Source: Saprospiraceae bacterium
Lineage (GTDB): Bacteria > Bacteroidota > Bacteroidia > Chitinophagales > Saprospiraceae
Direction of reading: 5' to 3'
DNA length: 44,883 bases
Assembly: GCA_019634045.1 (NCBI GenBank)
Contig: JAHQWA010000354.1
Location: forward strand, 1 to 44,883
Positions within the stretch are counted from its first letter, which is position 1. Every line of letters starts with the position of its first letter. Under the pieces are notes generated by a model, which searched no databases, was not told the DNA's origin, and worked only from the letters and a program-made list of their open reading frames with translations. Shown piece after piece: positions 32,195 through 41,073 of this stretch. Made by a program: the position numbers and the translations under genes.

Positions 32195-34597
32195 TTATTC
32201 ATATCGCAAAGCTTCAACTGGGTTACCTTGAGCGGCTCGCAAGGCGTGATAACTGGTTGTGAGCACGGTAACCACTGCTACTACCAAGAAAGCCACGCCA
32301 TAAAGCCAAAAATTCATACTGGTATGGTAGCTGAAAGTACCTAGCCATTGATTCATAAAGTAAAAGGCGGCCATGAATGCCGGTATGGTTGCAATAGCTA
32401 CCAACAATACAAAGTTTCGAGTTAATAGGTAAACAATATCTGTCGTCTTGGCTCCGAGTATGCGACGCACCCCAATCTCTTTAGTCCGTTGCTCTGCGGT
32501 AAAGGAGGCCAAGCCCAATAAGCCCAAACAAGCTACCATGATCATCAATACGCTAAAGAGGGTAAAAATCCGGGCCCTTACCTGATCCGCCTCATACAAT
32601 TCCATAAAGGATGCATCTACAAAATCAAATTCAAAAGGAGTATTGGGAAAAACCTCTCGCCATTGCTCATTCACAAAAGCGATGGTAGTGCGTAGTGATT
32701 CAGGATTCTGTGGCGTTAGGCGAAGGTGTACCTGTTGATTATTAAAGCGAGGATAGAACATTAATGATTCGATCGGGTCGTAGAGGGACCTTTGATGAAA
32801 ATCTTTAACCACTCCGATCACCTTGGCCATGGGCAAGGTGTCTACTGGCGCAAACTGAACACGACGCCCCAAGGGGTCATCCCAGCCCATACGTTCCACC
32901 ATGGATTCATTTACCACCACCGATAAGGTACTGTCCGCACCAAATTCACTATTGTAGTCACGGCCCGCCACGAATTCGATCCCCATGGTCGAAAAGAAGT
33001 CAAAATCTACTGCGTAACCATCTATACCATATTGCTCCATTACCCCTTCGCCATTTTCTACGTTCATCACCTGCTTTCCTACTCCTTCTCCCAATGTGGC
33101 AGAGGTGGTCGCCATCTTTAGTACTTTGGGGTTCTGGAGAATTCGTTCGCGAATCACAGGATACTTCTCCCTAGCTGCCCTACCTTGTAAGTTGAAGGTT
33201 AGAACGTGCTCTTTTTCAAAACCTAAGTCTTTATTTCGAAGATAACTCATCTGATCATAGATCACGCCTGTACCAATGATCATAAATAGAGTTACCGCAA
33301 ACTGAACGGATACCAGTACCTTTCTAAGGATAGGATTTCCGGATCCTCGGCTTAATTGCCCTTTTAGCACTGTAATTGGCTTAAAGGCAGAAAGATAGAA
33401 GGCCGGATAGCTTCCCGCCAAAATTCCGGTTAAGCCAACTAAACCTACAGCGCCTAAGAGCACTGGTTTCGACCACAACAAAGCTCGCTGTAAGTTCAAA
33501 TTGAAGGTGCTATTGAAGAGCGGTAGAACGATGATCACCAATAGGAAACTAAGGGCTATGGCAACCAAGGTAAATAGCAAAGACTCGACCATAAATTGCC
33601 AGATCAACTGACTACGCTCAGAGCCTAGTACCTTTCTAACACCAACCTCCATCGCACGTTTGGTAGCACGTGCTGTAGATAAGTTCATATAGTTGATACA
33701 AGCTAGTAGGATCATAAACAAAGCCACTACTCCAAATATATATAGGAAACCTACTTCTCCGAGCGGCTCCGGCTCTCCCTCAAAGTCTGACTTCAAATGG
33801 ATATCAGTTAAAGGAATCAACTCATATTTGACCTTAATATCATATTCATCAAAGATGACTGCTACGTAATTCTCTACGATAGTGGGCAGTTTGGCAGCAA
33901 AGTTCTCTGGGACAGTTCCTTCCTTTAAAAGCACGTAGGTATATAAATTAAACCCTCCCCAAGCTCCTGCGGTAGGATTGCCTAAACCTGGGATCGTATT
34001 ACTAGAGACCATCGCGTTCGCGATTAAGTGCGAATGCTTAGGCATGTCTTTGTAGACTGCTGTTACATTGTAATTTCGGCCGCTGGGTGTGATCAGGGTT
34101 TCGCCAATGGGATTATTCTTCCCAAAAATGCGATCCGCGACAGACTCACTCAAGGCAATAGAGTTAGGCTCTTTCAGAGCAGAGGCTGCGTCGCCTTGTA
34201 CGAAATCAAAACTAAAAACTTCCGTCACCGTGGAATCCACCAAAAAGACCTTCTCCTCAAAGAAGAAATTGTCCTTATGCTGCAGATTAGTGCGACCGTT
34301 GGGAATAAATCGTACATACTGCTCAACTTCAGGATAATCTTCCTTCAATTGCATGGCTAAAGGAGTCTGCGTCACTGCCCATTTAAAAGCATTATCGGGT
34401 TCAGTGATATCAGCCGAGATTCGAAATATGCGGTCCGCCTTTTCATGATAGGTGTCAAAGCGGCTCTCTTCTGTGATAAATAACATGATCAATAAAGCAG
34501 CAGCAATTCCCAAGGTAAGGCCAGCAATATTGAGTAAGGTGTAAACGGGTTGTCGACGAAAGTTCCGCAAGGCAATCGTTAGGTAATTACTTAACAT
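32195..34597 (-). CDS. MacB/FtsX-type ABC transporter permease
   Basis: 800 residues. The N-terminal motif YLTIALRNFRRQPVYTLLNIAGLTLGIAAALLI is standard for the Bacteroidota double-length permeases. The order is: helix 1, a large periplasmic MacB-like domain (about 45-275), three helices with the FtsX core (FMILLACINYMNLSTARATKRAMEVGVRKVLG), a second half with one helix near 425, a second periplasmic domain, and a last FtsX core (SFTAEQRTKEIGVRRILGAK). Eight helices in all. Such permeases pair with a LolD/MacB ATPase and act by mechanotransmission on lipoproteins or peptides; no ATPase gene is in the window, so it must be supplied elsewhere. Confidence 0.92.
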   Translation of the reverse strand: MLSNYLTIALRNFRRQPVYTLLNIAGLTLGIAAALLIMLFITEESRFDTYHEKADRIFRISADITEPDNAFKWAVTQTPLAMQLKEDYPEVEQYVRFIPNGRTNLQHKDNFFFEEKVFLVDSTVTEVFSFDFVQGDAASALKEPNSIALSESVADRIFGKNNPIGETLITPSGRNYNVTAVYKDMPKHSHLIANAMVSSNTIPGLGNPTAGAWGGFNLYTYVLLKEGTVPENFAAKLPTIVENYVAVIFDEYDIKVKYELIPLTDIHLKSDFEGEPEPLGEVGFLYIFGVVALFMILLACINYMNLSTARATKRAMEVGVRKVLGSERSQLIWQFMVESLLFTLVAIALSFLLVIIVLPLFNSTFNLNLQRALLWSKPVLLGAVGLVGLTGILAGSYPAFYLSAFKPITVLKGQLSRGSGNPILRKVLVSVQFAVTLFMIIGTGVIYDQMSYLRNKDLGFEKEHVLTFNLQGRAAREKYPVIRERILQNPKVLKMATTSATLGEGVGKQVMNVENGEGVMEQYGIDGYAVDFDFFSTMGIEFVAGRDYNSEFGADSTLSVVVNESMVERMGWDDPLGRRVQFAPVDTLPMAKVIGVVKDFHQRSLYDPIESLMFYPRFNNQQVHLRLTPQNPESLRTTIAFVNEQWREVFPNTPFEFDFVDASFMELYEADQVRARIFTLFSVLMIMVACLGLLGLASFTAEQRTKEIGVRRILGAKTTDIVYLLTRNFVLLVAIATIPAFMAAFYFMNQWLGTFSYHTSMNFWLYGVAFLVVAVVTVLTTSYHALRAAQGNPVEALRYE

Positions 34598-34723
34598 GTC
34601 GGGTAATTTTTTAGGTGGTCCTTCTAAAAGTTACACTTCAATAGGAAGTAGACCCAGCAGTTTCTCATGTATAGTGCTTCCGTAAATTGGACTACAGGTC
34701 TCTGCACTGTTAGCCCGTTTGTG

Positions 34724-34806
34724 AAATCGGAAACCTGCCTGGCGTTCGCCAGAACAGACAGGTACGAAGGCGGAAAACCCTCCGATTTAGGACCTTTTTC
34801 CGATTT
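34724..34806. repeat. Palindrome-rich element
   Basis: Outer 10-bp arms AAATCGGAAA (34724-34733) and TTTCCGATTT (34797-34806) enclose a second palindrome CTGGCG-TT-CGCCAG (34739-34752), and an extra TCCGATTT (34781-34788) repeats the arm. It looks like a mobile or dispersed intergenic palindrome. Confidence 0.5.
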
Positions 34807-34971
34807 CCGACTTTCAACCAGATTTAGCCTGGAAAACAAAAGTCAAAAATATGTAAACACCTTACAGGAGAAACTGCTGAAGTAGACCACTACTTATCCG
34901 TGCTGTTATTAGCAGTCTACCTGACTGAAAGGAAGTCCTTCTATATTAAATGGTTGCACGAAGTGACTGAA

Positions 34972-34993
34972 AAATACGAAAGGCTTCGTATTT
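34972..34993. repeat. Short perfect hairpin
   Basis: AAATACGAA-AGGC-TTCGTATTT, 9-bp stem and 4-nt loop, isolated in the intergenic region; no following T-tract. Confidence 0.6.
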
Positions 34994-35493
34994 AATCGCC
35001 AAGAATCCTGCCAAATAGCTCAAAAAGGCTGGGAAAACAACAAAGTGTTAAGAAAATCTTAAAATACACACATTGAAAAAATTTACCTTATATAAATAGC
35101 TTTAATATAACAGCAAGACCCCCAGCTTGCTTCCATAGTCACCGCTTTACGATTAAACTTGTTTTACTACATCTTCGTAATATTTTACCACCTAGTGGTA
35201 CCATTTGCCAATGGTATATTACCGGATTCATAGTACCAACTCCTAAGCTTTCTCGTACAAGCAAACCCCCAATCCAAAATAAACTTCGATTATCCCTGCA
35301 CATATCAAAATTGGGTCAATTCGTGGGAATTGGCATGCCAAGCTAATGCCTAGCCTAAACCATCGGCTATTGAGTACATTGTCTGCCTATATAGTGTATT
35401 CGTAGCCACAAGTTTGGGCCGAGTCAGCTTATCCATGCATCCATTGACCATGGTCGACCTATGGATTTTTTAAAATTTTAAGACCGAAAACCG

Positions 35494-37767
35494 ATGACAT
35501 CCACACGCCAATCAAGGAAGGGCATCCCTATGCTTATGCTCATCCTTTGTCTGCCTTTCGCCCTTGCAATAGCGAGGACCACCCCGTCTAATCATCCCAA
35601 TGAAAAGGTGCATAAGCACCGCCACTTTCATCCTCATAAAAAGCGCTGTAATGCACACAAGCATGAGGAACACCATCATCCTACAAGACCCTACCAGGCA
35701 CAGCTTGATCAACCTTACAAGCTATCCTCCCCCCCGCTCAACTCCTGCGACAATATTGGATTTGAGCAGAACAATTTCAGTGGCTGGGTCGGTATGACGG
35801 GAGCTGATGGTGTCATTACTGCCGAGGGTATTGCGGAAGGCAGACACACTATCACAAGAGTAGGCTTTGACCCGATCGTTCCCACTATCTCCACTGTGGC
35901 TCCCGGCAGCACCTATTCCGTCAAACTCGGCAATGATGGTACTGACTATGAGGTCGATCGACTGACCACCTCCTTCGAAGTCACTCCTTATAACACACTG
36001 TTTTCGTATCAATTTGCCGTTATCCTTGAAGATCCAAACCATACCGCCGAAGAGCAACCTCGGTTCGAAATCGCGGCCTTCGATGAAGCAGGAGAGCTCA
36101 TTCCTTGCACCTACTATCTGGTAATAGCCGCCGAAGAGATTGAGGGTTTTCAATCGCAAGGAGATATTCGGTATCGGGATTGGTCTACGGTAAGTTTGGA
36201 TTTGTCTCAATACATCGGCCAGGAAGTCACTATTCGCTTTACCACCGTAGACTGTGCCAAGGGGGGACATTTCGGCTATGCCTATATCGATGCAGAATGT
36301 CTAATAGCAGAACTGGGTCTAACGTGTAACGACGAAGAGATCTGCGCGGATCCCAATGCTTTCTGTGCAGAGGCAAGCAGCTATACGATCACTGCCCCAC
36401 CAGGGTTCAATAACTACGAATGGAGTACCGGAGAAACAACACGATCGATCGAAATCAACGATCCCTTCCCCGGCGCCTTCTATTCTGTATCATTTAATAA
36501 TTTTACAACCGGAGAGTTTGGAGATTGTATGGTGAGTCTAGGTATTTCCTTACCCAATCCCACTCCGCCTCCCGTTATTCCCATTGAAGATAACGTCTAT
36601 ATTTGCCGAGAAGAAGCTATTACCCTGGATGCTGGTTCAGACTTTGCTCAGTACAATTGGTCGACAGGCCTCGACACCCAATACATTGTTGTTCAAAACA
36701 CAGGAAACTACAGCGTCACTGTAACCGATGCTAATGGTTGCATTGCACAAAAAGACATTCAGGTTCGAAAAGGTAGCTTACCAGAAATCGAAGTAGACAA
36801 GACAGATGCCTCCTGCGTAAACCAATCTGATGGAACGGCTTCATTCACACTCTTGAATGACCTGGAAGGAATTCAGGTAGAATGGAGTCATGGAGCCAAT
36901 ACCCCCTCCGTAGATGGGCTTGCTGCAGGAGAGTACTGTCTTACTGTATCGGATGCCATCGGATGTTCCGTGACGGAATGCCTCCAGATCAATACTCCTC
37001 CCCCACTGAGTATGGCCACTGAAGCTGTTGATAATATTTGCTATGGTTTTGCGGAAGGCCAATTAAACATTAGCACCAGTGGCGGAACACCTCCGTATTT
37101 ACACGCCGTGAAAGATGAGATTTTCTACCCAACCAATAACTTTGGAGGCTTAGCTGCCGGAGAATACACCGTGGTGGTACAAGATGCCAATGGTTGTATT
37201 CTGAGTCAGCAAGTCAGGGTGAATGAACCGCCTCAGCTGTTAGTTGACGCAGGTCCAGATCTCAAAATCAACCTGAGTGAAAGTATAGACCTGCAGGCTA
37301 TTCCCAATTTCCCAGTCATCGACTATAGTTGGGAAGGTGAATTCATAGAAGAATGCCAGGATTGCCCCGATCCCACTGTTCGTCCCTTTTATTCCTCTAC
37401 TTACAAGGTTACGGTCATAGATGAAGACGGTTGTGAAGCGGTTGACTATGTGGATGTGTTGGTAGGTAAACCGAGAAACGTATACATTCCGAACGTATTT
37501 TCGCCCAATAACGACAGCAGTAACGACTCCTTTTTCATTAATGCTAGTGGAGAAGTAGCGAGTGTTCGATCTTTTCAAATTTTCAGTAGGTGGGGAGAAT
37601 TAATCATGGAATTGAAAGAGTTTCAGCCCAATGATCCGCAGTTTGGCTGGGATGGTCGTCATAAAGGTAAACTAGTAAACCCAGGGGTTTACGTTTATAC
37701 AGCGAATATAGAGTTTATTGACGGTGTTAATTTAATATTCAAGGGAGATGTCACCCTTGTCCGCTAA
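35494..37767 (+). CDS. T9SS type-B sorted secreted protein with histidine-rich N-terminal segment
   Basis: 757 residues. Signal peptide with hydrophobic MLMLILCLPFALAIA. Directly after it comes a His-rich stretch at about 39-66 with motifs such as HKHRHFHPHKK and HKHEEHHHP, a possible metal-binding segment. Residues 85-270 form a lectin-like beta-sandwich (IGFEQNNFSGWVGMTG, VTIRFTTVDCAKGGHFGYAYID). Three or more Ig/PKD-like units follow, with repeated YNWSTGLDTQYI- and YSVTVTDANGC-type motifs and SprB-like repeats (SGGTPPYLHAV). Residues from about 665 to the end are the gliding-motility-associated C-terminal domain (YIPNVFSPNNDSSNDSF to GVYVYTANIEF), the type-B signal for export by T9SS. A large cell-surface or secreted adhesin-like protein. 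Confidence 0.93.
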   Translation: MTSTRQSRKGIPMLMLILCLPFALAIARTTPSNHPNEKVHKHRHFHPHKKRCNAHKHEEHHHPTRPYQAQLDQPYKLSSPPLNSCDNIGFEQNNFSGWVGMTGADGVITAEGIAEGRHTITRVGFDPIVPTISTVAPGSTYSVKLGNDGTDYEVDRLTTSFEVTPYNTLFSYQFAVILEDPNHTAEEQPRFEIAAFDEAGELIPCTYYLVIAAEEIEGFQSQGDIRYRDWSTVSLDLSQYIGQEVTIRFTTVDCAKGGHFGYAYIDAECLIAELGLTCNDEEICADPNAFCAEASSYTITAPPGFNNYEWSTGETTRSIEINDPFPGAFYSVSFNNFTTGEFGDCMVSLGISLPNPTPPPVIPIEDNVYICREEAITLDAGSDFAQYNWSTGLDTQYIVVQNTGNYSVTVTDANGCIAQKDIQVRKGSLPEIEVDKTDASCVNQSDGTASFTLLNDLEGIQVEWSHGANTPSVDGLAAGEYCLTVSDAIGCSVTECLQINTPPPLSMATEAVDNICYGFAEGQLNISTSGGTPPYLHAVKDEIFYPTNNFGGLAAGEYTVVVQDANGCILSQQVRVNEPPQLLVDAGPDLKINLSESIDLQAIPNFPVIDYSWEGEFIEECQDCPDPTVRPFYSSTYKVTVIDEDGCEAVDYVDVLVGKPRNVYIPNVFSPNNDSSNDSFFINASGEVASVRSFQIFSRWGELIMELKEFQPNDPQFGWDGRHKGKLVNPGVYVYTANIEFIDGVNLIFKGDVTLVR

Positions 37768-37801
37768 ATGAAGAGGGGAAACTGTGTATTCGAGAAGTTG
37801 G

Positions 37802-37930
37802 TTCTCCGACAATTTTTGTGTTCTTGAGTCAGCCTTTTAGCTGAAAGCCCTGCTTCCCTTGGTCGCGAGTCTTCCATCTAAAACGCTACCTGTCTAGCTG
37901 CCAGATAGAACCACAAAAATTGTCAGAGAA
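37802..37930. repeat. 19-bp inverted repeat enclosing about 91 nt
   Basis: Left arm TTCTCCGACAATTTTTGTG (37802-37820), right arm CACAAAAATTGTCAGAGAA (37912-37930), 18 of 19 positions complementary. Inside lies TCAGC-CTTTTA-GCTGA (37829-37844). It could fold as one branched RNA or be the ends of a miniature element. Confidence 0.7.
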
Positions 37931-38039
37931 GGGAGAAGTTTTATTGCTGCGAATGAATGTGTTTCCCTTTTCTTTTTGCTCAGCGGCATCAGTATTGCCA
38001 CTAATATGCGTTTTACCATAGATCAATTTTGACAACAGA

Positions 38040-38074
38040 AGCTGCCGTTTAGCGTGTTTACGGCAGCTCTTTTT
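38040..38074 (+). terminator. Orphan intrinsic terminator
   Basis: Stem AGCTGCCGT (38040-38048) with ACGGCAGCT (38060-38068), 11-nt loop, then CTTTTTATT. It lies 273 nt after the T9SS gene stop and has no nearer plus-strand gene, so it ends either a long 3' untranslated region or a small RNA. Confidence 0.75.
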
Positions 38075-39006
38075 ATTGATGCTATTATGGATAGTAAATA
38101 GGAAAGTAGGCGATTGGACGTACATGCTGGCCGGTATACTGCGAAAATAAGACAGGCTACAAAGTAACCCATACTATTTCCGCACTACACCGAAAGGGGC
38201 TGAATGTTTACCCCCCTTTCCAACCAGGAGGCGGTCTTAAGTAGTAGCAGCGTTGTTGGGTTCTCAAGGAGAGTAATAGCGTACCTATTGCCGATTATTA
38301 AAATGACTTAAGCCATTTCTCAAACCGGCAACAGTTTCAAAGCTTAATATGTTAACGAACGACACATGAGGCACAATTTTAATAGAAAGTTGTATCTTAA
38401 ACCAATATTTTCTAAAAAAGCAGGCCTGCAATTTAAATAGCGCATGTCTCTAACTACGTTAGTTCCGTGGAAAGAAACATTTAAAACAATTACTTCCTAA
38501 AAAAGAAAGTCGTATCTAGAAAAGAACCCGGGGATCAATCCGGGTCCCTACGCATGTTAAAACAAACTTTTTAAATATATTTAAAGATAACAGGATCGGC
38601 TCTTGAAAGCTAAGACAAAAAAATAGGTTTTCACAAAAAAACCAAGCTCTCTTCAACAGTAGTCAATTTAATATCAGCTATTTAGGCAATAAAATTTCCT
38701 AAGAAAAAAACTACTTTTCTTCTATTTTTATATCTTCGCAAATAATACTACTGTTGATGATGCTACGATAGCTCCATCAATCTCCGTTTAGAATAGACTT
38801 GTGTTTTCTTTTTGTCGGCTAAATACTATTCGACGAAAGCAAATAACGAGATAAGGTGGGGATTATGCAAAGACAGTTTTATAAACCTCCATAAGAAATT
38901 TTAGATAACAAAGCAGCTTACTTGCTCATAATCAAGAAGAAGCATCTAAAAAAGTCCTTAAATTAAATTAATACATTCTCATTCTCGCCTAACAACTATA
39001 TTACTC

Positions 39007-40464
39007 ATGCTTAAATATAGGGCCATCCAAAATCTACAGAATCTAAACAAAAAGGACCTTTCCGAATTAAACAAATGGCTAAAACCAGGCTGGGCGAACA
39101 GTAACAAGAAGCTTTTTGAGCTTTTTGAAGTCTTACGGAGCTTCTATCCCACCTTTACATCTCAGAAGCTTACCCTGCAACACTTACATAAAAAACTCTA
39201 TCCTGCTAAAAGCTTCAAGGAAAAAGACTTGCTTAATCTACTCTCAAAATTATCCTTAGCTATAGAAGATTTTTTAGTCCATCGACACCTTCGAGGGAAT
39301 TCAGATTTATACGCGCTTATTCTATTAGAAATAAATAAAAACCGGGCCATTTCAAAAAAAAAAGAAGCAAAACAGGTTGACAATCAGATATTAAACATTG
39401 AGAAACGCCCCATAAAGTCGATAACGGATTTGCAAGAACTTATTAGACTCAACAAAATCAAGGCAGCAACCATAAACCCCAAAAGTGGTGACACAGGTAA
39501 AAATCCTTTTCTACTAAAGCTAAACAAGTACTTGGATCAATATTATACTACTTCAAAAGCTAGAAACGCAATGGAATTGCTGGAGATGGAGAGAAAGTTT
39601 GGCGAAAAAACCGATAGAACTCCGTGGTATGAGGAAGTACCAGCCCATTGTAAATCTCTTCCTGCTGTCCGATTTTATGAACTATATGAAAAGGCTGGAA
39701 ATCCAATCACTAAAGAGCAATTCAGGCAACTCCAGGCCCTCTTCTTTCAAATATATGACAAAATCGACTCAAAGGATCAAAGGAATATCTATCTCCTATT
39801 GGTCAACTCTGCTGCTAGAATCACGAATCAGAGGATTACTGAAATACTTCAAGAGCTCATAGAACTTAACCAATTAGCTATTCGAGAAGGTTTTATTCTT
39901 GAAGACAATTTGATCACACCTCATTCCTATGTAAATGTGATTAATGTAGCCTGTCAACAAAAGCAATTTACTTTTGCCCAAGGTTTTCTGGAAAGCCACA
40001 CCCAATTCCTACCGCCCAATATGCAGCAGGATGGTATGGATTGGGGAAGGCTATTTATCGATTACAAGCAAAATGCCCCAAATGCTTTTCAAAAAGCCAA
40101 GAACCTTGACAAGCACAAGCGAGCTTATACTGTGTTTTCTTTAAGAATTAGGGTGCTAATCACGCAAATTCTTTTTGATGCTTATCAAAAGGATTTATAC
40201 CAAGCTGATGATCGTTTTGAATTTCACGTCGAGGCTTTTGAAAGAAAACTCTTAAGAGAAAAGAAGTATCCCAAAAAGCACTTAGAAGGTCTCAAGACGT
40301 TCCATAAATATTGCAAAGCTCTTGCCAGCTATTTTCCAGCTTTCCGTCTAACTGAAGTAGAAGCGGATTCTCTTCGCAAAGAAATCAGTAAAGAAGGGCA
40401 AATTCATGCAAAGCCTTGGCTTATGAAGAAAATAGCAGAAATGGAAAAAGGAGACCATCGTTAA
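39007..40464 (+). CDS. All-helical protein of unknown function
   Basis: 485 residues, no signal or membrane segment. I recognise no named domain. The pattern of L-x-x-L-x-K and repeated amphipathic helices (IQNLQNLNKKDLSELNKWLKP, LFELFEVLRSFYPTFTSQKL, LLNLLSKLSLAIEDFLVHRHL) resembles a family of helical, TPR-like proteins common in Saprospiria-type genomes, whose N terminus says that a protein unit ends in F-L-x-x-x-x-L. The sequence is very Lys-rich and its DNA is visibly more A-rich than the flanking genes. A run of ten A residues at 39354-39363 lies within codons for S-K-K-K-E and could cause slippage. The gene has its own terminator, partly inside the coding end. Neighbour: a double-glycine leader peptide on the other strand. 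Confidence 0.75.
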   Translation: MLKYRAIQNLQNLNKKDLSELNKWLKPGWANSNKKLFELFEVLRSFYPTFTSQKLTLQHLHKKLYPAKSFKEKDLLNLLSKLSLAIEDFLVHRHLRGNSDLYALILLEINKNRAISKKKEAKQVDNQILNIEKRPIKSITDLQELIRLNKIKAATINPKSGDTGKNPFLLKLNKYLDQYYTTSKARNAMELLEMERKFGEKTDRTPWYEEVPAHCKSLPAVRFYELYEKAGNPITKEQFRQLQALFFQIYDKIDSKDQRNIYLLLVNSAARITNQRITEILQELIELNQLAIREGFILEDNLITPHSYVNVINVACQQKQFTFAQGFLESHTQFLPPNMQQDGMDWGRLFIDYKQNAPNAFQKAKNLDKHKRAYTVFSLRIRVLITQILFDAYQKDLYQADDRFEFHVEAFERKLLREKKYPKKHLEGLKTFHKYCKALASYFPAFRLTEVEADSLRKEISKEGQIHAKPWLMKKIAEMEKGDHR

Positions 40465-40478
40465 AGGGTCTCCTTTTT
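40445..40478 (+). terminator. Terminator overlapping the 3' end of the preceding gene
   Basis: Perfect 12-bp stem AAAAAGGAGACC (40445-40456) with GGTCTCCTTTTT (40467-40478). The left arm encodes the last residues K-G-D of the helical protein and the loop contains its TAA stop; the right arm ends in five T. Confidence 0.88.
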
Positions 40479-40502
40479 AAGTCTTTGTTCTTTAGTAGAA
40501 TA

Positions 40503-40616
40503 CTAAAAAATAATATCCTCTTCGGTAATTCCTCCTTTCACCTGCTTCTGCTCGTTTACATTCAATTCTGCAGTTGAGAAATCTTCGATCGTAATATCTT
40601 TTTGATCTTTTTTCAT
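40503..40616 (-). CDS. Double-glycine leader peptide, RiPP-precursor-like
   Basis: 37 residues from the ATG at 40616. The frame is open to 40745, but the extra 43 residues look non-coding and the natural start MKKDQKDITIEDFSTAEL has the usual Bacteroidota precursor opening. The leader ends in QKQVKGG (Gly28-Gly29), the site cut by C39-type peptidases in peptide exporters, and leaves the short core ITEEDIIF. The layout matches Bacteroidota natural-product precursors with GG leaders (lanthipeptide, graspetide or unmodified types). The core has Thr and three acidic residues but no Cys or Ser, which would favour ester or amide cross-links over lanthionines (inference). No modification enzyme, exporter or immunity gene is in the window. 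Confidence 0.6.
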   Translation of the reverse strand: MKKDQKDITIEDFSTAELNVNEQKQVKGGITEEDIIF

Positions 40617-41073
40617 GACACAATAGATTTTAGGGAACTGTAAAGGCGCTTGACCTGTACAGACCATGTTTGAAAAATGGTTAATGATTACCCTCCGAAG
40701 AGGGAAAGCAATCCATTCCCTAAGAATCATGTGCACCTGATCCAAAGGCTGCTACTCTGCGTGAGTGAGAAGCTTCTTATCTAGCAAGTATGTAATGGAA
40801 TGTCTTATGTATACTTCAAATGTAGAGAGAAAAACCGCGCCCATCCAGGGCTAACTCATGAACGGTACGTTTGAACCAATGAATCGATTGTTTCGGTGAG
40901 GGAAGCCAATTTTTACGGCATAATAATGTTACTAAAAACCCAGAGCAATAGTCCCAACAAAAAAAAGGGGCACCAGCCACGACAGCCGATACCTCCTATC
41001 CCTATTAAAATAGGGTCCTAATTACCAAATTTTATATCCGATACTGTTCTTTCCGGTTTGCTAGCGATTCCAG
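40617..41073. other. Intergenic region
   Basis: 457 bp between two minus-strand genes. A hairpin CCCTAT-TAAA-ATAGGG (41000-41015 region) lies about 60 nt after the methyltransferase stop, without a T-tract. I see no other gene or repeat. Confidence 0.5.

Larger units (their letters stand above)
34598..35493. other. Long intergenic region with structured elements
   Basis: 896 bp between divergent genes. It holds a palindrome-rich element at 34724-34806 and a hairpin at 34972-34993 (both listed). The remainder (about 35000-35490) is AT-rich and shows no gene, repeat or clear promoter to me. Confidence 0.55.
37768..39006. other. Gene-poor region downstream of the T9SS cargo
   Basis: 1239 bp. 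The first 310 bp contain a long inverted repeat and a strong plus-strand terminator (both listed). Later features are a small hairpin ACCCGG-GGATCAAT-CCGGGT (38526-38545) and a TATCTTCG -7-like box (38731-38738), about 270 nt before the next gene. The region is AT-rich; open frames in it have no recognisable protein. Confidence 0.55.

Noticed and set aside
34624-34885. Open frames on both strands upstream of the permease
   Set aside because: They cover the palindromic element and have no similarity pattern; probably chance.
37886-38125. 79-codon minus-strand frame
   Set aside because: Overlaps the right arm of the inverted repeat and the orphan terminator; composition is not protein-like.
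38526-38545. Hairpin ACCCGG...CCGGGT considered as a tRNA arm
   Set aside because: No acceptor stem, anticodon arm or TTC-type T loop around it.
40617-40745. N-terminal extension of the GG peptide frame to 80 residues
   Set aside because: The extension is not leader-like, and the internal MKKDQK start gives the normal precursor layout.
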